Assembly (NCBI RefSeq): GCF_902833145.1
Contig: NZ_CADFEN010000005.1
Span: 310,001-374,000 of the forward strand
Reading direction: 5' to 3'
DNA: 64,000 bases
Source: Burkholderia sp. BCC0506
GTDB lineage: Bacteria > Pseudomonadota > Gammaproteobacteria > Burkholderiales > Burkholderiaceae
Numbering within the stretch: the first letter of the stretch is position 1; each line of letters starts with the position of its first letter. Below, one piece after another: positions 1 to 7,946 of this stretch. The translations under genes were made by a program, and so were the position numbers. Below the pieces are notes generated by a model that saw only the letters and a list, made by a program, of their open reading frames with translations, was not told the origin of the DNA and did not search any database.

Positions 1-1
1 A

Positions 2-97
2 GCGTGCCTGCACTGCCAGGGCGGCAGCGCGCCGGTGGCGCCGCATCGCATCCTGAAACGCATTGAAGTGGACACCTTGAAGGCTCGTTATCCATGA
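2..97 (+). CDS. 3' end of an upstream gene, CxxC-containing C-terminus
   Basis: Only the last 31 codons lie in the window; the gene begins further left. The tail carries a CLHC (CxxC) motif followed by a basic stretch ending in LKARYP. Its TGA overlaps the ATG of the next gene (ATGA at 94-97), so the two are probably translationally coupled and act together. A CxxC pair near the C-terminus would fit a metal- or Fe-S-binding end such as a SPASM-type radical SAM tail, but this fragment is too short to assign a family. Confidence 0.55.
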   Translation, partial: ACLHCQGGSAPVAPHRILKRIEVDTLKARYP

Positions 98-1161
98 TCG
101 TCGGCACGCGCGACCCGTTCGGTTTCGATCGTCTGCACTACCATCCGCGCAGCGGTGTGTCGGCGTCCGGCATCCGCGCCGTCTTGCGGGCGTCGGGGTA
201 CCCGGCCGGTGCGCCGGATGCGGCCGCCATCGCGGGCTACCTGAGCGGCGAGCGCCTCGTCGGCCGGACCGTGCTGCGCGACGTGCTCGCGGTGCCGCCC
301 GGTCATGTGCTGATCCGTTCGCCGCACGGGCTGACGGTGCAGCCGGCGCCCGGGCAGCCGCGGCCTGCGGATCTCGACACCGTGCTGCGCGCGTCGCTGC
401 AACGCGCGCTCGACAGCGGCAAGCGGGTCGCGCTGGCGCTGAGCGGCGGGCTCGATTCGGCGCTGCTGCTCGCGTTGCTGCGCGAGCTCGGCGCATTGCG
501 GCACGTGACGACCTACATCCTTGCGACCGACATGCCCGATTACTGCGAACTCGATGCGGCGCTCGAACTCGCCACGCAGATGCAGGCGAACGTGAAGATC
601 GTGCGCGCGAACGAGGCCGACTTCGTCGCGGCGCTGCCGAGAACCACGCACGCGGTCGAGGAGCCGATGTTCAACCTGCATCCGGTCGCGAAGCTGCTGC
701 TGGCCGAAGCGATGGCGGCGGACGGCGTCGACGTCGCGATTACCGGCGACGGCGCGGACCAGGTATTGCGCCGCGACCGCTCGGCCAACTATCTGCCGCT
801 GTGCCACGCGTTGTTCGACGCCGCGTCGGTCGACCTGCATCCGCCGTTCGTCGATACCGCCGTCGTCGCGCATCTGACGAGCTTCTCGCCCGACCCGAAC
901 AAGCAGTGCCTGCGCGATCTCGGTGCGCGCCTGAACCTGCCGGCGCGTCTCGTGCACGGCCCCAAGCGCGGGCGGCTCGCGCCGGCGATGGATCTCGCGA
1001 CGCTGCTCGATCGCGACCGCACGCAGGCACTGGCCGACACGCTCGGCCTGGCCGCGCCCGCTTTGCAGGCGGATACCGAACGCGTGCTGTGGACGACGCT
1101 GGCCCTGTTCCTCGATCATCTCGATCGCCTTCATCCCGATGCCGCGCATCGCCCCACCTGA
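94..1161 (+). CDS. asparagine synthetase-like amide-forming enzyme (no glutaminase domain)
   Basis: A 355-residue protein of the asparagine synthetase/beta-lactam synthetase/lasso-cyclase fold. The ATP-pyrophosphatase loop SGGLDSA is at residues 117-123 and a GDGADQ segment, the usual acidic signature of the family, at about 218-223. The first 90 residues resemble the end of a glutaminase (Ntn) domain (DPFGF, then LxxVxxVPPGH), but the N-terminal catalytic Cys and most of that domain are missing, so glutamine-dependent Asn synthesis is unlikely. Family members of this kind adenylate a carboxylate and form an amide or macrolactam. It is coupled to the upstream CxxC gene by an ATGA overlap and followed 7 nt later by a glycosyltransferase. 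The substrate is unknown. Confidence 0.8.
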   Translation: MIVGTRDPFGFDRLHYHPRSGVSASGIRAVLRASGYPAGAPDAAAIAGYLSGERLVGRTVLRDVLAVPPGHVLIRSPHGLTVQPAPGQPRPADLDTVLRASLQRALDSGKRVALALSGGLDSALLLALLRELGALRHVTTYILATDMPDYCELDAALELATQMQANVKIVRANEADFVAALPRTTHAVEEPMFNLHPVAKLLLAEAMAADGVDVAITGDGADQVLRRDRSANYLPLCHALFDAASVDLHPPFVDTAVVAHLTSFSPDPNKQCLRDLGARLNLPARLVHGPKRGRLAPAMDLATLLDRDRTQALADTLGLAAPALQADTERVLWTTLALFLDHLDRLHPDAAHRPT

Positions 1162-1168
1162 GCCGCTC

Positions 1169-2377
1169 ATGAAACGCATCCTGTTCTGCGTGGTGCCCGA
1201 GAAGGGCCACGTCAATCCATGCATCGGCCCGGCCCAGCATCTGCGCGCCGCCGGCTGCGACGTCGTGTTCTATGCGCCGGCCGACATCAGCGCCCAACTC
1301 GACGGCGCCGGCGGCTTCGCGTTCGTCGGGCCGCGCGAGACGCCCGAGCGCCACGACCTGTCGCGCGGCGCGAGCTTCGCGGCGAACATTCGCGACGCCG
1401 ACTGGCTGCGGCACTGGATCCGCACGCTGCTGATCGACCTCGCGCCGGCGCAGGTGGACGGCATTCGTGCCGTGCTGCGCGAATGGCAACCGGACGTGGT
1501 CGTGATCGACCCGCTGCTCTATGCGGCGGCGATTGCCGCCGAGCTGGAAGGGCTGCCGTGGGTGTCGATGTCCAATTCGCTGAATCCGGTGCTGCCGGAC
1601 GATCTCGATTCGGAACTGCTGCGCACGGTGCGATGGCTCGAACCGGAGCGCACGCGCCTGTTCGCCCGCTACGGCCTCGACGCACGTTTTCGCGGTTGCG
1701 ACGTCCTGTCGCCGCACTTGACGCTCGCGTTCACGACCGACGCGCTGGTCGGCGCGCCGCCGCCCGGCGTCGAACTGGTCGGCCCCGCGATGCCGGCAGG
1801 CCCGCGCGGCGACGAGACGGCGTTCCCGTGGGCGCGCCTCGATGACGATCGCCCGCTCGTCTACATGTCGCTCGGCAGTCAGCTTTATTACCACCCTGAG
1901 GTGTTCGCGAAGGTGATCGACGCGACGCGCGCGACCTCGGCGCAACTGGTGCTGTCGGTGGGCGAACTGGTCGATTCGGATCTGCTGCCGGCCGGCGACG
2001 AACGCGTGATCGCGGTGCGTTACGCGCCGCAACTGGCGCTGTTGCGGCGCATGCACGCGTTCGTCAGCCACGGCGGTGCGAATTCGGTGATGGAGTCGCT
2101 CGCGTGCGGCGTGCCGATGCTGCTGTCGCCGTTCTGCAACGACCAGTTCCATTCGGCGCATTTCGTCGAGCGGGCCGGTGCGGGCTGCGTGCTCGATCTG
2201 CAGCAGGCCGGCGTCGCGGAGATTACCGATGCGCTCGAACGCCTGTTGCGGCCCGGTTCGCTGCGCGAGCAGGCGGCGCGGATCCGCGACAGCTATGCCG
2301 CGCGCGACGGTTCGGCGCAGGCGGCGCGCCTGATCAGCGCACTCGCTTCAGGAAGCCGCCTGGCGACAGCGTCATGA
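1169..2377 (+). CDS. MGT/UGT-family (GT1) glycosyltransferase
   Basis: A 402-residue GT-B glycosyltransferase. The N-terminal acceptor domain starts KRILFCVVPEKGHVNP, with the GHVNP motif typical of macrolide/UDP-glycosyltransferases. The C-terminal donor domain has YMSLGSQ, then VSHGGANSVMESLACGVP and PFCNDQ, the HGG...S..E signature that binds the nucleotide sugar. ATG 1169 was chosen because it sits 7 nt after the preceding stop; an in-frame ATG at 1139 lies inside the previous gene. Its 3' end overlaps the convergent CmcI-like gene by 44 nt. It probably glycosylates the product of the neighbouring amide-forming enzyme (inference). Confidence 0.85.
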   Translation: MKRILFCVVPEKGHVNPCIGPAQHLRAAGCDVVFYAPADISAQLDGAGGFAFVGPRETPERHDLSRGASFAANIRDADWLRHWIRTLLIDLAPAQVDGIRAVLREWQPDVVVIDPLLYAAAIAAELEGLPWVSMSNSLNPVLPDDLDSELLRTVRWLEPERTRLFARYGLDARFRGCDVLSPHLTLAFTTDALVGAPPPGVELVGPAMPAGPRGDETAFPWARLDDDRPLVYMSLGSQLYYHPEVFAKVIDATRATSAQLVLSVGELVDSDLLPAGDERVIAVRYAPQLALLRRMHAFVSHGGANSVMESLACGVPMLLSPFCNDQFHSAHFVERAGAGCVLDLQQAGVAEITDALERLLRPGSLREQAARIRDSYAARDGSAQAARLISALASGSRLATAS

Positions 2378-3023
2378 GTACGCGGTCCTCGATGTCGTGG
2401 TCGACGTCGAACCGGTCGTCGCCGGCGAGAAATTCGCGTGTGGCCGTGGCCGGGTTGTTGCCTCGGCCGTACGGCTTGCCGTCGAACATCGACTCGGGCA
2501 GGTACTCCATGATGGTGTCCATCACGATCGCGTAGCTGCCGGGTGTCACGAGCGGCGCATAGCATTCGAGTTCGCGCAGCACGTGTGCATGCGTATGCGT
2601 GAGATCGAGGATCGCCATCACGCGTGCGCCGTCGTCGATCTGCGCACGCACCGAAGCGAGCGTGTCGGCCGCGCACGATTCGCCTTCGATCAGCACCATG
2701 CGGTGGGCGAGCCGGTGCGCGTGCAGGCGCTGCCTGACCTCGTCGCGCAGGCGCGGCTCGATCGCGACGACGCGGCCCGGGCGGCCGGCCAGTTCCAGCA
2801 TCGACGCGGTGAACACCACGCCGCCGCCCGCCGCGATGCCGGTCTGCACGATGCAGTCGGGGCGCTCGCGCCAGATCAGTTCCTGGAGCGCGAGCATGTC
2901 GCCGGGCAGATGGAAGAAGCGCTCGCCGAGCCAGCGGGTCTGGAACAGATGGCCGAATTCGGCGGCGCGCGTCAGCCATTCGATGTTGATGTCCCGCATG
3001 CGGGCCGAAGGACGTTCTGACAT
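2334..3023 (-). CDS. CmcI-like cephalosporin hydroxylase / rhamnosyl O-methyltransferase family protein
   Basis: A 229-residue protein resembling the CmcI/rhamnosyl O-methyltransferase family, which has a SAM-binding Rossmann fold and oxygenates or methylates antibiotic and sugar scaffolds. Visible signs are GIAAGGGVVFTASML, matching the glycine-rich SAM loop; VVAIEP at the end of strand 2; and a central ILDLTHTHAHV segment. It runs opposite to its neighbours: its 3' end overlaps the glycosyltransferase by 44 nt, and its ATG overlaps an in-frame ATG of the next gene (CATG at 3021-3024). Whether it hydroxylates or methylates cannot be told from sequence alone. Confidence 0.75.
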   Translation of the reverse strand: MSERPSARMRDINIEWLTRAAEFGHLFQTRWLGERFFHLPGDMLALQELIWRERPDCIVQTGIAAGGGVVFTASMLELAGRPGRVVAIEPRLRDEVRQRLHAHRLAHRMVLIEGESCAADTLASVRAQIDDGARVMAILDLTHTHAHVLRELECYAPLVTPGSYAIVMDTIMEYLPESMFDGKPYGRGNNPATATREFLAGDDRFDVDHDIEDRVLMTLSPGGFLKRVR

Positions 3024-3048
3024 GGTCGATGCAACGAGCAGGAGTGAC

Positions 3049-4011
3049 GTGAAAACGCTGGAACCGTGGCTTCACCGGTACTGGAATATCGGGCCGGCGC
3101 GCGTGCAGGCGCTGGCGTCGGGCCATACTAACAAAACGTATCTCGTCGAGTGCGACGCGGGGCGCACGGTGCTGCGCGTGTCGTGGGCCGGCAAGCCGGT
3201 CGGGCAGATACAGCGCGAGGCGTCGATCCTCGGTCATCTTGGCGGCGCGCGCACCGCGCCGCGGCTGCCCGCGCTGCCGCGGCTGCGGCCGACCGTCGAC
3301 GCGCAAACCGGTGTGCAGACGCCCGACGGAAGCTGGCTGCATCTGTTCGAGCATATCGACGGCCGTCCGGGCCTGCCGGACGACCCGCACGCGGGGGCGA
3401 CCGATGCGATGCGCACGCTCGCGCATCTGCATGCGGCGCTGGCCGCGATACCCGCGAACGAAGCGGCGCCGCTCGCGTGGCTATCGGCCCGTCATGCGCG
3501 CGTCGCGGCGCGCGCGATGCCGTCGCTGCCGGGCGACTTGACCAACGATTACGACACGGTGATCCAGCGGATCGGCATGCATCTCGACGCGGCCGCCGCG
3601 TGGCTCACGGGGCCGGTGCATTGGCTGCACGGCGACTATCACGCGGGCAACCTGCTGTATGTCGGCAACGCGGTGAGCGGCGTGCTGGATTTCGACGATG
3701 TCGGGCAGGGAGCGCAATGGCTCGAGGCGGCCTTTGCATCGTTCGCGCTGTCGCGCGAGGCGGGCCGGGACGATGGCTTCGTGTTCGACCGCGGCCGATG
3801 GGCGGCCGGGCTGGCGGCTTATGCGGCGACGCGGCCGGATGCGGCGCCGGATTGGCTGCGCGACAACCGCGACGCGCTGATGACGCTCTTCTGCGCGGAC
3901 CAGACGCTGATCCATCTCGAAGCCGCGCAGCGCGGGCTGTGGATGCCGGGGCCCGGCATCGGATTCCTCGGCGGCTGGCGCCGGTTGCTCGACGGGGTGC
4001 CCGCGGGTTAG
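3049..4011 (+). CDS. aminoglycoside phosphotransferase (APH)-family small-molecule kinase
   Basis: A 320-residue kinase of the APH/choline kinase fold. The N-lobe has SGHTNKTYLVEC and TVLRVSW (beta strands with the ATP-site region). The catalytic loop is WLHGDYHAGNLLY, with Asp and Asn, and the metal site is GVLDFDDVG. GTG 3049 was preferred because AGGAG lies just before it at 3040-3044; the ATG at 3022 is in frame but has no ribosome site and overlaps the divergent gene's start. Its TAG (4009-4011) overlaps the stop of the convergent deacetylase by two bases. In a biosynthetic locus such kinases either tailor the product or protect the producer; also possible is a homoserine-kinase-type metabolic role. 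Confidence 0.8.
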   Translation: MKTLEPWLHRYWNIGPARVQALASGHTNKTYLVECDAGRTVLRVSWAGKPVGQIQREASILGHLGGARTAPRLPALPRLRPTVDAQTGVQTPDGSWLHLFEHIDGRPGLPDDPHAGATDAMRTLAHLHAALAAIPANEAAPLAWLSARHARVAARAMPSLPGDLTNDYDTVIQRIGMHLDAAAAWLTGPVHWLHGDYHAGNLLYVGNAVSGVLDFDDVGQGAQWLEAAFASFALSREAGRDDGFVFDRGRWAAGLAAYAATRPDAAPDWLRDNRDALMTLFCADQTLIHLEAAQRGLWMPGPGIGFLGGWRRLLDGVPAG

Positions 4012-4604
4012 CGGCGCGCCGCGTCGGCGCGCTGCCGGTTCAGGAACAGGCGCACGGCCTCGACCGTGTTGGGCCGCGCGTCGCCGTGCCGCGATCCGTC
4101 GTGCAGGCAGAACAGCACGTCGCGCCGTTGCGCCGCGCTGGCGTCGACATGCGCGCACATCGCGTCGCACAGCGCCCGCGGCGACGGCGCCGGCCGCTGC
4201 CAGTCGTCCAGGATCGCGGTCCAGCCCGTGTGTTCGCGTTGCAGGCGCGCGAGCACGGCGGCGCGATCGTCCCGAGGCATCAATCCGTACGGCAGACGCA
4301 GCGGGATCGCGGCCGGCGCGGCAAGGCCGGCGCGACGGTAGACGTCGCGAATCAACGCATCGGTCGTATCGATCTCGTCGATCAGCGCGGCGTCCGCGAG
4401 CGCACCCGGCCTCGCGTGCGAATAGGTGTGATTGCCGAGCCGGTGGCCTTCGCGCGCCATTCTGGTTGCGACGTCGCGCACACTTTCCAGATGCCGGCCG
4501 AGCACGAAGAAGGTCGCCGCGCACGAGGCGTCGCGCAGCACGTTGAGCAAGGCCGGCGTCGAGGGGCCGGGGCCGTCGTCGAAACTGAGATGAATGGATG
4601 TCAT
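4008..4604 (-). CDS. NodB-family polysaccharide deacetylase
   Basis: A 198-residue protein with all five NodB motifs in order: FDDGPGP near residue 8 (catalytic base and metal Asp), GNHTYSH (metal His pair), RLPYG, ILDDW and FCLHDG (catalytic His). Family members remove N- or O-acetyl groups from sugars. There is no signal peptide at the chosen ATG, so a cytoplasmic substrate such as a glycosylated small molecule is plausible. A deacetylase close to a glycosyltransferase is a common pairing: GlcNAc is transferred, then deacetylated. It follows the small peptide gene by 16 nt, so the two are probably co-transcribed. Confidence 0.88.
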   Translation of the reverse strand: MTSIHLSFDDGPGPSTPALLNVLRDASCAATFFVLGRHLESVRDVATRMAREGHRLGNHTYSHARPGALADAALIDEIDTTDALIRDVYRRAGLAAPAAIPLRLPYGLMPRDDRAAVLARLQREHTGWTAILDDWQRPAPSPRALCDAMCAHVDASAAQRRDVLFCLHDGSRHGDARPNTVEAVRLFLNRQRADAARR

Positions 4605-4620
4605 GGGTCGCCCGGGCCGC

Positions 4621-4842
4621 TCACTGAACCGGCTCGATGGCCAGCGGTGCGGCGGGTGGCGTGCGCGGCGCGCGGGCGGCGGCGGCCGGTGCCGGATAGC
4701 GGTCGAACGAAGGCGATGCACAGGTCGCGGCGGCCATGATGGCGGGCGTCGCATCGGCGACACCGGCGCCGGCCGTCAGCGCGGCCGATGCGCCGGCGAT
4801 CAGCGAAAATCGATGGGCAAGCGCCACGCGAGTGTCCTTCAT
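4621..4842 (-). CDS. small Ala/Pro-rich putative secreted peptide (73 aa)
   Basis: The short ORF begins MKDTRVALAHRF, followed by a hydrophobic Ala/Gly-rich stretch (about residues 12-42) resembling a signal sequence. It contains one Cys (about residue 41) and ends in a Pro/Ala-rich tail. It lies 16 nt upstream of the deacetylase in the same direction. No clear ribosome site precedes the ATG, which lowers confidence. It could be a small secreted or lipoprotein-like peptide, a precursor peptide of the adjacent locus, or a chance ORF in GC-rich DNA. Confidence 0.4.
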   Translation of the reverse strand: MKDTRVALAHRFSLIAGASAALTAGAGVADATPAIMAAATCASPSFDRYPAPAAAARAPRTPPAAPLAIEPVQ

Positions 4843-5110
4843 GTTCGAGGTGAATGTCGGGCCGCAGCGGCCGATGGGCCGGCGACGACGATTCTATGAC
4901 GCTTCGCGCGGGCCGGCGACACGGAATGGGGGCCGCGCGCCTGCCGAACCGGCGATGCCGCGGGCAATCTCCCGTCAAGCATTGTCAAATCGGCGCGATA
5001 TCACGATGCCTGACGTTTCATGCGGCGTCGAAGGCTGTCATGTCGCGATCGATTGCGTATCCTTGGATGCGATTCGCGGGGTTCACGCAGTCACAACCGG
5101 GAGGCTTGAC

Positions 5111-5599
5111 ATGAATGCACGTCTTTACCGCGCGACCGTGGCCGGCGCGCTGATCGGATTGCTCGCGCCGTTTTCGGTCGCCCATGCGCAGCTGGGCGAC
5201 GTCCTGAAGCAGGTGGGCGGTGGCGGGGATTCGGGCGGCGGCGCAGGCGGCGCGCTCGGCAACCTCGGCGGCCTGGGCGGCGCGTTGACGGGCGGCGGCG
5301 GGGCGTCGCTGATGCCGGGCAGCACCGGCAACGTCGCGGGCCTGCTGCAGTTCTGTATCCAGAACAACTATCTCGGCGGCGCAACCGGCGGTGGCGCGTC
5401 GTCGGTGAAGGACGCGCTGATCGGCAAGCTCGGCGGCAACGCGTCCGCGTCGTCCGACAGCGGCTATACGAGCGGCGCAAGCGGAATCCTCGACGCAGGC
5501 AACGGCAGCAAGCTCGACCTGAGCGGCGGCGGCCTGAAGCAGCAGGTGACCAAGCAGGTTTGCGACAAGGTGCTGACGCAAGCCAAGTCGCTGCTGTAA
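5111..5599 (+). CDS. DUF2501 family secreted protein (YjjA-like)
   Basis: A 162-residue exported protein. A signal peptide with cleavage near SVAHA-QLGD is followed by a long Gly-rich region (about residues 35-75). The conserved DUF2501 core then follows: LLQFCIQNNYL, SVKDALIGKLGG, and a C-terminal QVCDKVLTQAKSLL helix. Two Cys may form a disulfide in the periplasm. GGGAGG lies 7 nt before the ATG. It stands alone with its own upstream space. The family has no established function. Confidence 0.85.
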   Translation: MNARLYRATVAGALIGLLAPFSVAHAQLGDVLKQVGGGGDSGGGAGGALGNLGGLGGALTGGGGASLMPGSTGNVAGLLQFCIQNNYLGGATGGGASSVKDALIGKLGGNASASSDSGYTSGASGILDAGNGSKLDLSGGGLKQQVTKQVCDKVLTQAKSLL

Positions 5600-5753
5600 G
5601 CGCATCGGTACGCGTCGCGCGTGCCGATTATCCGGGGCGGTGCGCAGGCACCGCGCCCGGCTCACCATTCCAGCCGTTACGTTCGTATCGGCGACAAAAG
5701 CGCGCCGCGCGTGGCGATGCCGCGACCCCGCGTGCAGGCGGCGCCTGCGCCGT

Positions 5754-6119
5754 TCAATCGGCCAGCCGCTTGTCCGCGAGCGCCTTGCAGCAGTCTTCGT
5801 ACACCCATTGCACGAGTCTGGCCCGATAGTCGAGATCGTCGGTATCGACGATTTCCTCGACCGCGTCGCGCGCCCACGACGCGTCGACGAACCCCGCATG
5901 CCGCTTCGCGATGTCCTGCGCGAGCGCCGCGAGCTTGGCGACGGCGAGCCAGTCGGCCTGGCGGTGATGGCGGTCGAGCCACCGGTGCGCGGCCTGGACC
6001 TGGAACGCGGCGTCCGGCCATGATTCGTTGAGGTAAAACGCGCCGAGGTTGCCGCAGGTGAGCCAGCACAGCAGCTCCAGGCGGTCTTGCGAGCCGAGGG
6101 TATGGGATGCGTCGGACAT
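5754..6119 (-). CDS. conserved hypothetical protein (121 aa)
   Basis: I do not recognise this family. The protein is soluble and helical, with no signal peptide, and rich in Trp and Cys ([35 protein letters not shown]). It is convergent with the DUF2501 gene and divergent from the aldehyde dehydrogenase. The start at MSDASH was chosen over an upstream ATG at 6191, whose extra residues look non-coding. Codon use fits the neighbourhood, so it is likely a real gene. Confidence 0.65.
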   Translation of the reverse strand: MSDASHTLGSQDRLELLCWLTCGNLGAFYLNESWPDAAFQVQAAHRWLDRHHRQADWLAVAKLAALAQDIAKRHAGFVDASWARDAVEEIVDTDDLDYRARLVQWVYEDCCKALADKRLAD

Positions 6120-6387
6120 GGCAGCGCTCACGAAGTGCGTCGATTCCGGGCGGCGCCGGCCGCAACGGGCCGATGCCGATAGTAAAAACATAGCACGATG
6201 CGGGCCCGGCCGCGCACCCGGACGGAGGCTGGCGTGGCGCCGGCCGCACGGATGCCGCGCCGCTCGCGCGCGACGGGCGGCGGAGCACCGGCGCGAGGAC
6301 GCGCCGGTCCTTTCGAACGGCTGTCATTCGTCACACCAGTCACCGCAACGCTCGCTAGAATGTCGGCTTCCCTGGAGGCGGAAAACG

Positions 6388-7824
6388 ATGAAAATCTACG
6401 ACCAGTTCTACATCGGCGGCGCGTGGCGCAAACCGGCCGGCACCGGCACGATCGACGTGATCGATTCGGGCACCGAAGCCGTGATCGGCCGGATTCCCGA
6501 GGGCGTCGCGTCCGATGCGCAGGACGCGATCCGCGCGGCGCGCGCGGCCTTCGATGCGTGGGCGGCCACGCCGGCCGCGACGCGCGCGAGCTACCTGCGC
6601 AAGATCGTCGAGCATCTGCAGGCGCGCAGCGAGGAACTCGCGCAGTCGATCACCGGCGAAGTCGGCATGCCGATCAAGCTGTCGCGCGCAATCCAGGTCG
6701 GCGGGCCGATCTACAACTGGAAGGCGTACGCGAAGCTCGCCGAATCGTTCGAATTCGAGGCGCGGGTGGGCCATTCGCTCGTGGTGCGCGAGCCGGTCGG
6801 CGTCGTCGCGGCGATCACGCCGTGGAACTATCCGCTCAACCAGGTCACGCTGAAGGTCGCGCCGGCGCTCGCGGCCGGCTGCACGGTGGTGCTGAAGCCG
6901 TCCGAAGTCGCGCCGCTCAACGCGTTCATGCTCGCCGAAGCGATCCACGCGGCCGGGCTGCCGGCCGGCGTGTTCAACCTCGTGTGCGGGTATGGCCCGG
7001 TCGTCGGCGAGGTGCTGGCCACCGACCCGGACGTCGACATGGTGTCGTTTACCGGTTCGACGCGTGCGGGCAAGCGCGTGGCCGAGCTGGCGGCCGCGGG
7101 CGTCAAGCGCGTCGCGCTGGAGCTGGGCGGCAAGTCGGCGTCGGTGATTCTCGACGATGCCGATTTCGCGACGGCGGTGAAGGGCACGGTCAACGCGTGC
7201 TACCTGAACGCGGGCCAGACCTGCTCCGCGCATACGCGGATGCTGGTGCCGCAAGCCCGCTACGACGAAGCGCGCGAGATCGCGAAGGCCGCGGCCGAAA
7301 CGTACGTCGCGGGCGACCCGCGGCAGGAGACGACGCGCCTCGGCGCGCTTGCGTCGGCCGCGCAACAGCAGCGCGTGCAGGCGTACATCCAGCGCGGGAT
7401 CGACGAAGGCGCGGAGCTCGTGACGGGCGGCACCGGGTTGCCGGAAGGGCTCGAGAAGGGCTTCTTCGTGAAGCCGACGGTGTTCGGCCGCGTCGATCCG
7501 AAATCGACGATCGCACAGGAAGAGATCTTCGGGCCGGTGCTGTCGATCATCACGTATCGCGATGAAGAGGAAGCGGTGCGGATCGCGAACGATTCGCCGT
7601 ACGGGCTCGGCGGCGCGGTGTGGGCCGGCAGCGACGAGCGCGCGATGCGCGTCGCGCGCCGTATCCGCACGGGGCAGGTCGACATCAACGGCGGCGCGTG
7701 GAACGCTGCCGCGCCGTTCGGCGGCTTCAAGCAGTCGGGGTACGGCCGCGAGAACGGCGTGTACGGGCTCGACGAGTATCTCGAATACAAGTCGATGCAG
7801 TTGAAGCCGGCGAAGCCGGCCTGA
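6388..7824 (+). CDS. aldehyde dehydrogenase family protein (NAD(P)+-dependent)
   Basis: A 478-residue ALDH. The NAD-binding segment is TPWNYPLNQ...[10 protein letters not shown], the cofactor loop is [12 protein letters not shown], and the general base region is LELGGKS (Glu). The catalytic Cys is in [12 protein letters not shown], and the C-terminal part carries [10 protein letters not shown] and [15 protein letters not shown]. It oxidises an aldehyde to an acid; the substrate cannot be read from sequence. GGAGG at 6374-6378 supports the ATG. A strong terminator follows, so it is a single-gene unit, separate from the nitronate monooxygenase downstream. Confidence 0.92.
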   Translation: MKIYDQFYIGGAWRKPAGTGTIDVIDSGTEAVIGRIPEGVASDAQDAIRAARAAFDAWAATPAATRASYLRKIVEHLQARSEELAQSITGEVGMPIKLSRAIQVGGPIYNWKAYAKLAESFEFEARVGHSLVVREPVGVVAAITPWNYPLNQVTLKVAPALAAGCTVVLKPSEVAPLNAFMLAEAIHAAGLPAGVFNLVCGYGPVVGEVLATDPDVDMVSFTGSTRAGKRVAELAAAGVKRVALELGGKSASVILDDADFATAVKGTVNACYLNAGQTCSAHTRMLVPQARYDEAREIAKAAAETYVAGDPRQETTRLGALASAAQQQRVQAYIQRGIDEGAELVTGGTGLPEGLEKGFFVKPTVFGRVDPKSTIAQEEIFGPVLSIITYRDEEEAVRIANDSPYGLGGAVWAGSDERAMRVARRIRTGQVDINGGAWNAAAPFGGFKQSGYGRENGVYGLDEYLEYKSMQLKPAKPA

Positions 7825-7847
7825 GCGCCGCGCGCGGCTTCGCCCCG

Positions 7848-7875
7848 AAACGGCACGTTCGCGTGCCGTTTTTTA
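7848..7875 (+). terminator. intrinsic terminator after the aldehyde dehydrogenase gene
   Basis: A perfect 10-bp stem (AAACGGCACG with its complement) is closed by a TTCG tetraloop and followed by a run of T, 24 nt after the stop codon. Confidence 0.9.
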
Positions 7876-7946
7876 TTGACGGCCGTCAAGGTGCGCGGCG
7901 GTGGATCGTCGATCATCGCGGTTTCGATGTTCCGACGAGGTTTCAG

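Noticed and set aside
88-2161. Long Arg-rich open frames opposite the first two genes
   Set aside because: They lie antisense to genes with clear family motifs, have repetitive Arg/His composition typical of GC-rich shadows, and lack ribosome sites.
5625-5665. Terminator between DUF2501 and the small unknown gene
   Set aside because: GGGCGGTGC and GCACCGC can pair, but no T-run follows on either strand.
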